This document shows positions 5,796 to 7,856 of a stretch of DNA of 7,856 nt, in pieces (positions within the stretch are counted from its first letter, which is position 1; every line of letters starts with the position of its first letter). The stretch is taken from contig JAUVRN010000073.1 of the NCBI GenBank assembly GCA_030597645.1, positions 1 through 7,856 of the forward strand. Reading direction: 5' to 3'. Below the pieces are notes generated by a model. The model had not been told where the DNA came from. It was given only the letters and a program-made list of their open reading frames with translations, and ran no database searches. The translations under genes and the position numbers were made by a program. This stretch comes from Candidatus Zixiibacteriota bacterium. Its GTDB lineage: Bacteria; Zixibacteria; MSB-5A5; JAUVRN01.

Positions 5796-6706
5796 GACCG
5801 CGCGGCAGCGTGAGCGTATCCCGTCCGACCGCAGGCGCTTCAGCCGCAGTGCGCGACTACGTCGAACTGCTCAAACCAAGCATCACCTTTCTTGTGCTCG
5901 TAACGGCTGTGGCCGGTTCGGTGTTGGCATCACCCGGCCCGCTCGATTGGTGGCTGGTGTTGCACATGCTGATAGGTACGGGGTTGTGTGCGGGCGGTGC
6001 GTCGGCACTCAACCAGTACTGGGAGCGTGATCTCGACGGTCTCATGAAGCGGACGCAGGATCGGCCGCTCCCTCAGGGCCGAATCGGTGCAAGACCTGCA
6101 CTGATCTATGGCGTGGCCGTCTGCGTGGCAGGCGTCCTGTACCTGCTGGCGTTGACCAACCTGTTGACGGCCGGCGCGGCCCTGTTCACGATCGTCAGCT
6201 ACCTGTTCGTATACACGCCGTCCAAGCGCACGACCTGGCTTTCGACCTTCATCGGTGCCGTGCCGGGTGCCATGCCCCCGGTGATCGGCTGGACGGCCAT
6301 CCGGGGACAGCTCGATTGGGGTGCCTGGGCATTGTTCGGCATCATGTTCCTGTGGCAGATCCCTCACTTTCTTTCGATCGCCTGGATGTATCGCAACGAC
6401 TACGCGCGCGCCGGATTCCCGGTGCTGCCGGTATGCGATCCGGAAGGCGGTCGAACCGCTCGACACATCACCTGGAATTGCCTGGCCCTGCTCGTGGTGA
6501 GTCTGGTGCCCACGTGGCTGGGGCTCACCGGTGATTTCTATTTCGTCGGTGCGCTTATCATCGGACTGGCGTTTCTGGGCTTCGGGATAGCCACGGCGAT
6601 CTGGAAGACCAACGTCTCCGCACGTCGACTGTTGCTGGCTTCCATCATCTATCACCCGCTGCTTCTGGCGCTGATCGGTGTGGATGCCGGGCGATCTCTG
6701 TTCTAG
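5792..6706 (+). CDS. ctaB: Heme O synthase (protoheme IX farnesyltransferase)
   Basis: 304 residues, about nine membrane helices, UbiA-type prenyltransferase family. It adds a farnesyl chain to protoheme to give heme O, the substrate of CtaA. The first prenyl-diphosphate/Mg motif is NQYWERDLDGLMKRT (74-88); the first acidic position is Glu and not Asp, as in a number of homologues. Next comes DRPLPQGRI (90-98). The second conserved region includes SKRTTWLSTFIGAVPG (144-159), PPVIGW and WQIPHFLSIAW (188-198). The frame stays open upstream to 5630 inside ctaA, but ATG 5792, overlapping the ctaA stop by 4 bp, gives the expected length and N-terminus (RDYVELLKPSITFLVL). The stop codon runs into the ribosome site of the SCO gene. 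Confidence 0.95.
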   Translation: MRPRGSVSVSRPTAGASAAVRDYVELLKPSITFLVLVTAVAGSVLASPGPLDWWLVLHMLIGTGLCAGGASALNQYWERDLDGLMKRTQDRPLPQGRIGARPALIYGVAVCVAGVLYLLALTNLLTAGAALFTIVSYLFVYTPSKRTTWLSTFIGAVPGAMPPVIGWTAIRGQLDWGAWALFGIMFLWQIPHFLSIAWMYRNDYARAGFPVLPVCDPEGGRTARHITWNCLALLVVSLVPTWLGLTGDFYFVGALIIGLAFLGFGIATAIWKTNVSARRLLLASIIYHPLLLALIGVDAGRSLF

Positions 6707-6715
6707 GGGGTGTAG

Positions 6716-7363
6716 ATGGCCGTTTCCAAATCGAATCAGCCAGAACCGAGCCGGTCACGCGGCGGCGCGGGCGTGTGGGCATTTGGCGCCGTCGTGCTGC
6801 TCGTGGGGATTGGTGTCGCCGCGTATGTGGGGTTCGCTGCTGGTGGTGACGAGGCATTGCCGCGACTCGGTACCGTGCCGGCCGTCACCCTGACTTCGCA
6901 GCACGATACGCCCGTTTCACTGGCCGAGTTGAGGGGCCACGTTTGGGTGGCCGATCTGATCTTTACCGCGTGCAGCGGCCCTTGTCTGCGCATGACGTCG
7001 CAAATGCACCGTGTGCAGAAAGCGTTGACGGATGTGGATGCCTTCAGGATGGTGTCCGTATCGGTCGATCCTGGCCGGGATACGCCCGAGCGCCTGATGT
7101 GGTATGCTGATCAAGCTCTGGCGGACCACGAGCGCTGGTTGTTTCTTACCGGTGACATGGACGATATCCGGTTTCTGGCTACCGACGGATTCAAACTGGT
7201 GGTCGACCACGAGGCGGGCGATGAGCCGGGTGGGATCCTGCATAGTGACCGATTTGTGCTGATCGACGGCGACGGCTCGATTCGCGGCTACTACGATGGT
7301 CTCGATCCGGCGTCGGTGGATCGTCTCGTGAAGGATGCACGCCAACTGGCTGAAATGCTCTAG
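6716..7363 (+). CDS. SCO1/SenC-type copper chaperone for CuA assembly
   Basis: 215 residues, with one N-terminal membrane anchor (about 19-42) followed by a thioredoxin-fold domain in the periplasm. SCO proteins deliver copper to, or reduce the cysteines of, the CuA site of subunit II. The metal site is visible: C86 and C90 in FTACSGPCLRM (CxxxC) and H176 in GGILHSDRF. VSVDPGRDTPERL (115-127, D118) and the DGDG turn near 185 are family landmarks. The usual proline after the first cysteine (CPxxC) is Ser here. The ribosome site AGGGGGTG at 6705-6712 overlaps the ctaB stop codon. A perfect palindrome begins at this gene's own stop codon. Confidence 0.93.
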   Translation: MAVSKSNQPEPSRSRGGAGVWAFGAVVLLVGIGVAAYVGFAAGGDEALPRLGTVPAVTLTSQHDTPVSLAELRGHVWVADLIFTACSGPCLRMTSQMHRVQKALTDVDAFRMVSVSVDPGRDTPERLMWYADQALADHERWLFLTGDMDDIRFLATDGFKLVVDHEAGDEPGGILHSDRFVLIDGDGSIRGYYDGLDPASVDRLVKDARQLAEML

Positions 7364-7383
7364 TGTCCTGACTCAGGACACTA
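7361..7383. repeat. Perfect 11+1+11 palindrome over the SCO stop codon
   Basis: The left arm TAGTGTCCTGA (7361-7371), a single central C (7372) and the exact reverse complement TCAGGACACTA (7373-7383) make a flawless 23-bp dyad. As RNA it could form a stem of about ten pairs with a 3-nt loop. It is followed by CTTCGGAGACG, so there is no T tract and it is not a standard intrinsic terminator. It may be a regulator operator, an mRNA-stability or processing hairpin, or a copy of a dispersed extragenic palindrome; the sequence does not decide. A second set of weaker inverted repeats follows before the next gene: TCGGA/TCCGA at 7386-7399 and GAGACGT/ACGTCTC at 7389-7414. These share bases and so exclude one another. 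Confidence 0.85.
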
Positions 7384-7428
7384 CTTCGGAGACGTCCGAG
7401 TACCTGAACGTCTCGATTCGGGGGGCGC

Positions 7429-7856
7429 ATGGACACCATACATCTGCCGACGCTGAACGCGGCGCTCAACGCCACCAGCGCCGGTTTTGTGATCGCCGGG
7501 TACATCTTCATCCGCAACGGCAGACGCACTGCGCACCGGCGCTGCATGCTGGCCGCCGTAGCCGCAGCCATTCTGTTCCTCATCTCCTACGTGATCTATC
7601 ACTATTCGGCGGGTGCCACTTCGTTCACGGGCGAGGGCTGGATCCGTCCCGTGTACTTCACGATCCTGGCCACGCATACGGTGCTGGCGGTTGCCATCGT
7701 ACCGCTGGTCGTCATTACGCTGCTGCGCGCACTGAGCGGCCGCTATGCACTGCATCGCAACATCGCCCGCTGGACGTTGCCGCTGTGGCTGTACGTGTCG
7801 GTGACCGGCGTGATCGTCTACTGGCTTCTGTATCACGTGTACGCACCCGCGCCTGC
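7429..7856 (+). CDS. DUF420 / CtaM-like membrane protein (3' partial)
   Basis: Open frame from ATG 7429 to the window edge, at least 142 residues, with no stop codon reached. It shows four strong hydrophobic segments (about 13-30, 40-59, 75-100 and 113-138) and histidines at the ends or inside helices (YVIYHY, ILATHTV, LLYHVY). This layout fits the DUF420 family (YozB/CtaM), whose member in Staphylococcus aureus is needed for a functional aa3-type oxidase. Position after ctaA, ctaB and SCO fits an assembly role for heme A-containing oxidase. A G-rich run at 7420-7425 may serve as the ribosome site. The 65-bp gap and the palindrome before it suggest that its expression can be uncoupled from the SCO gene. 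Given the usual family length of about 130-190 residues, the end is probably near. Confidence 0.85.
   Translation, partial: MDTIHLPTLNAALNATSAGFVIAGYIFIRNGRRTAHRRCMLAAVAAAILFLISYVIYHYSAGATSFTGEGWIRPVYFTILATHTVLAVAIVPLVVITLLRALSGRYALHRNIARWTLPLWLYVSVTGVIVYWLLYHVYAPAP

Noticed and set aside
7361..7383. Rho-independent terminator after the SCO gene
   Set aside because: The hairpin is strong but no T tract follows on the + strand, and none follows on the minus strand, so it is listed as a palindrome of unknown role.

Overview
The window is a densely packed, GC-rich bacterial locus in which every recognisable gene reads on the + strand. It encodes an A-family (aa3-type) heme-copper cytochrome c oxidase together with its heme A, copper and assembly factors. 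Subunit I has the HPEVY motif and subunit II has a CuA site but no fused cytochrome c domain. The gene order, the two small unnamed membrane proteins and the amicyanin-like copper protein remind me of the oxidase clusters that accompany alternative complex III in groups such as Acidobacteriota, Gemmatimonadota, Verrucomicrobiota and Rhodothermota. That placement is from memory and tentative, and no alternative complex III gene lies inside the window.

Layout: 1-608 is the 3' part of a periplasmic cupredoxin-like protein with a C-terminal carboxypeptidase-regulatory-like beta domain. A strong intrinsic terminator follows at 615-650. The oxidase block then runs almost without gaps: coxA/ctaD (681-2450), coxC/ctaE (2457-3047), subunit IV (3056-3370), a 62-residue two-helix protein (3360-3548), a CxxC membrane protein whose N-terminus is built from a 30-bp tandem repeat (3548-3979), and coxB/ctaC (3976-4773). 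The maturation block is ctaA heme A synthase (4800-5795), ctaB heme O synthase (5792-6706) and a SCO copper chaperone (6716-7363). After a 65-bp gap holding a perfect 11+1+11 palindrome comes a DUF420/CtaM-like membrane protein (7429 to beyond the window end). Several junctions overlap (3360/3370, 3548, 3976/3979, 5792/5795), which points to one translationally coupled operon.

How the genes work together: CtaB farnesylates heme b to heme O and CtaA oxidises heme O to heme A for subunit I. SCO, and possibly the CxxC protein, would serve the CuA centre of subunit II. The DUF420 protein is probably a late assembly factor. The finished oxidase passes electrons from a soluble donor through CuA to heme a and the heme a3-CuB site. 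The amicyanin-like copper protein upstream is a candidate donor, but this is inference.

The most striking observation is in subunit I. The D-channel residues and all metal ligands are intact, but the K-channel is stripped: the lysine is isoleucine (residue 363) and two K-channel serines are alanine (300 and 366). This enzyme should therefore use an altered proton route.
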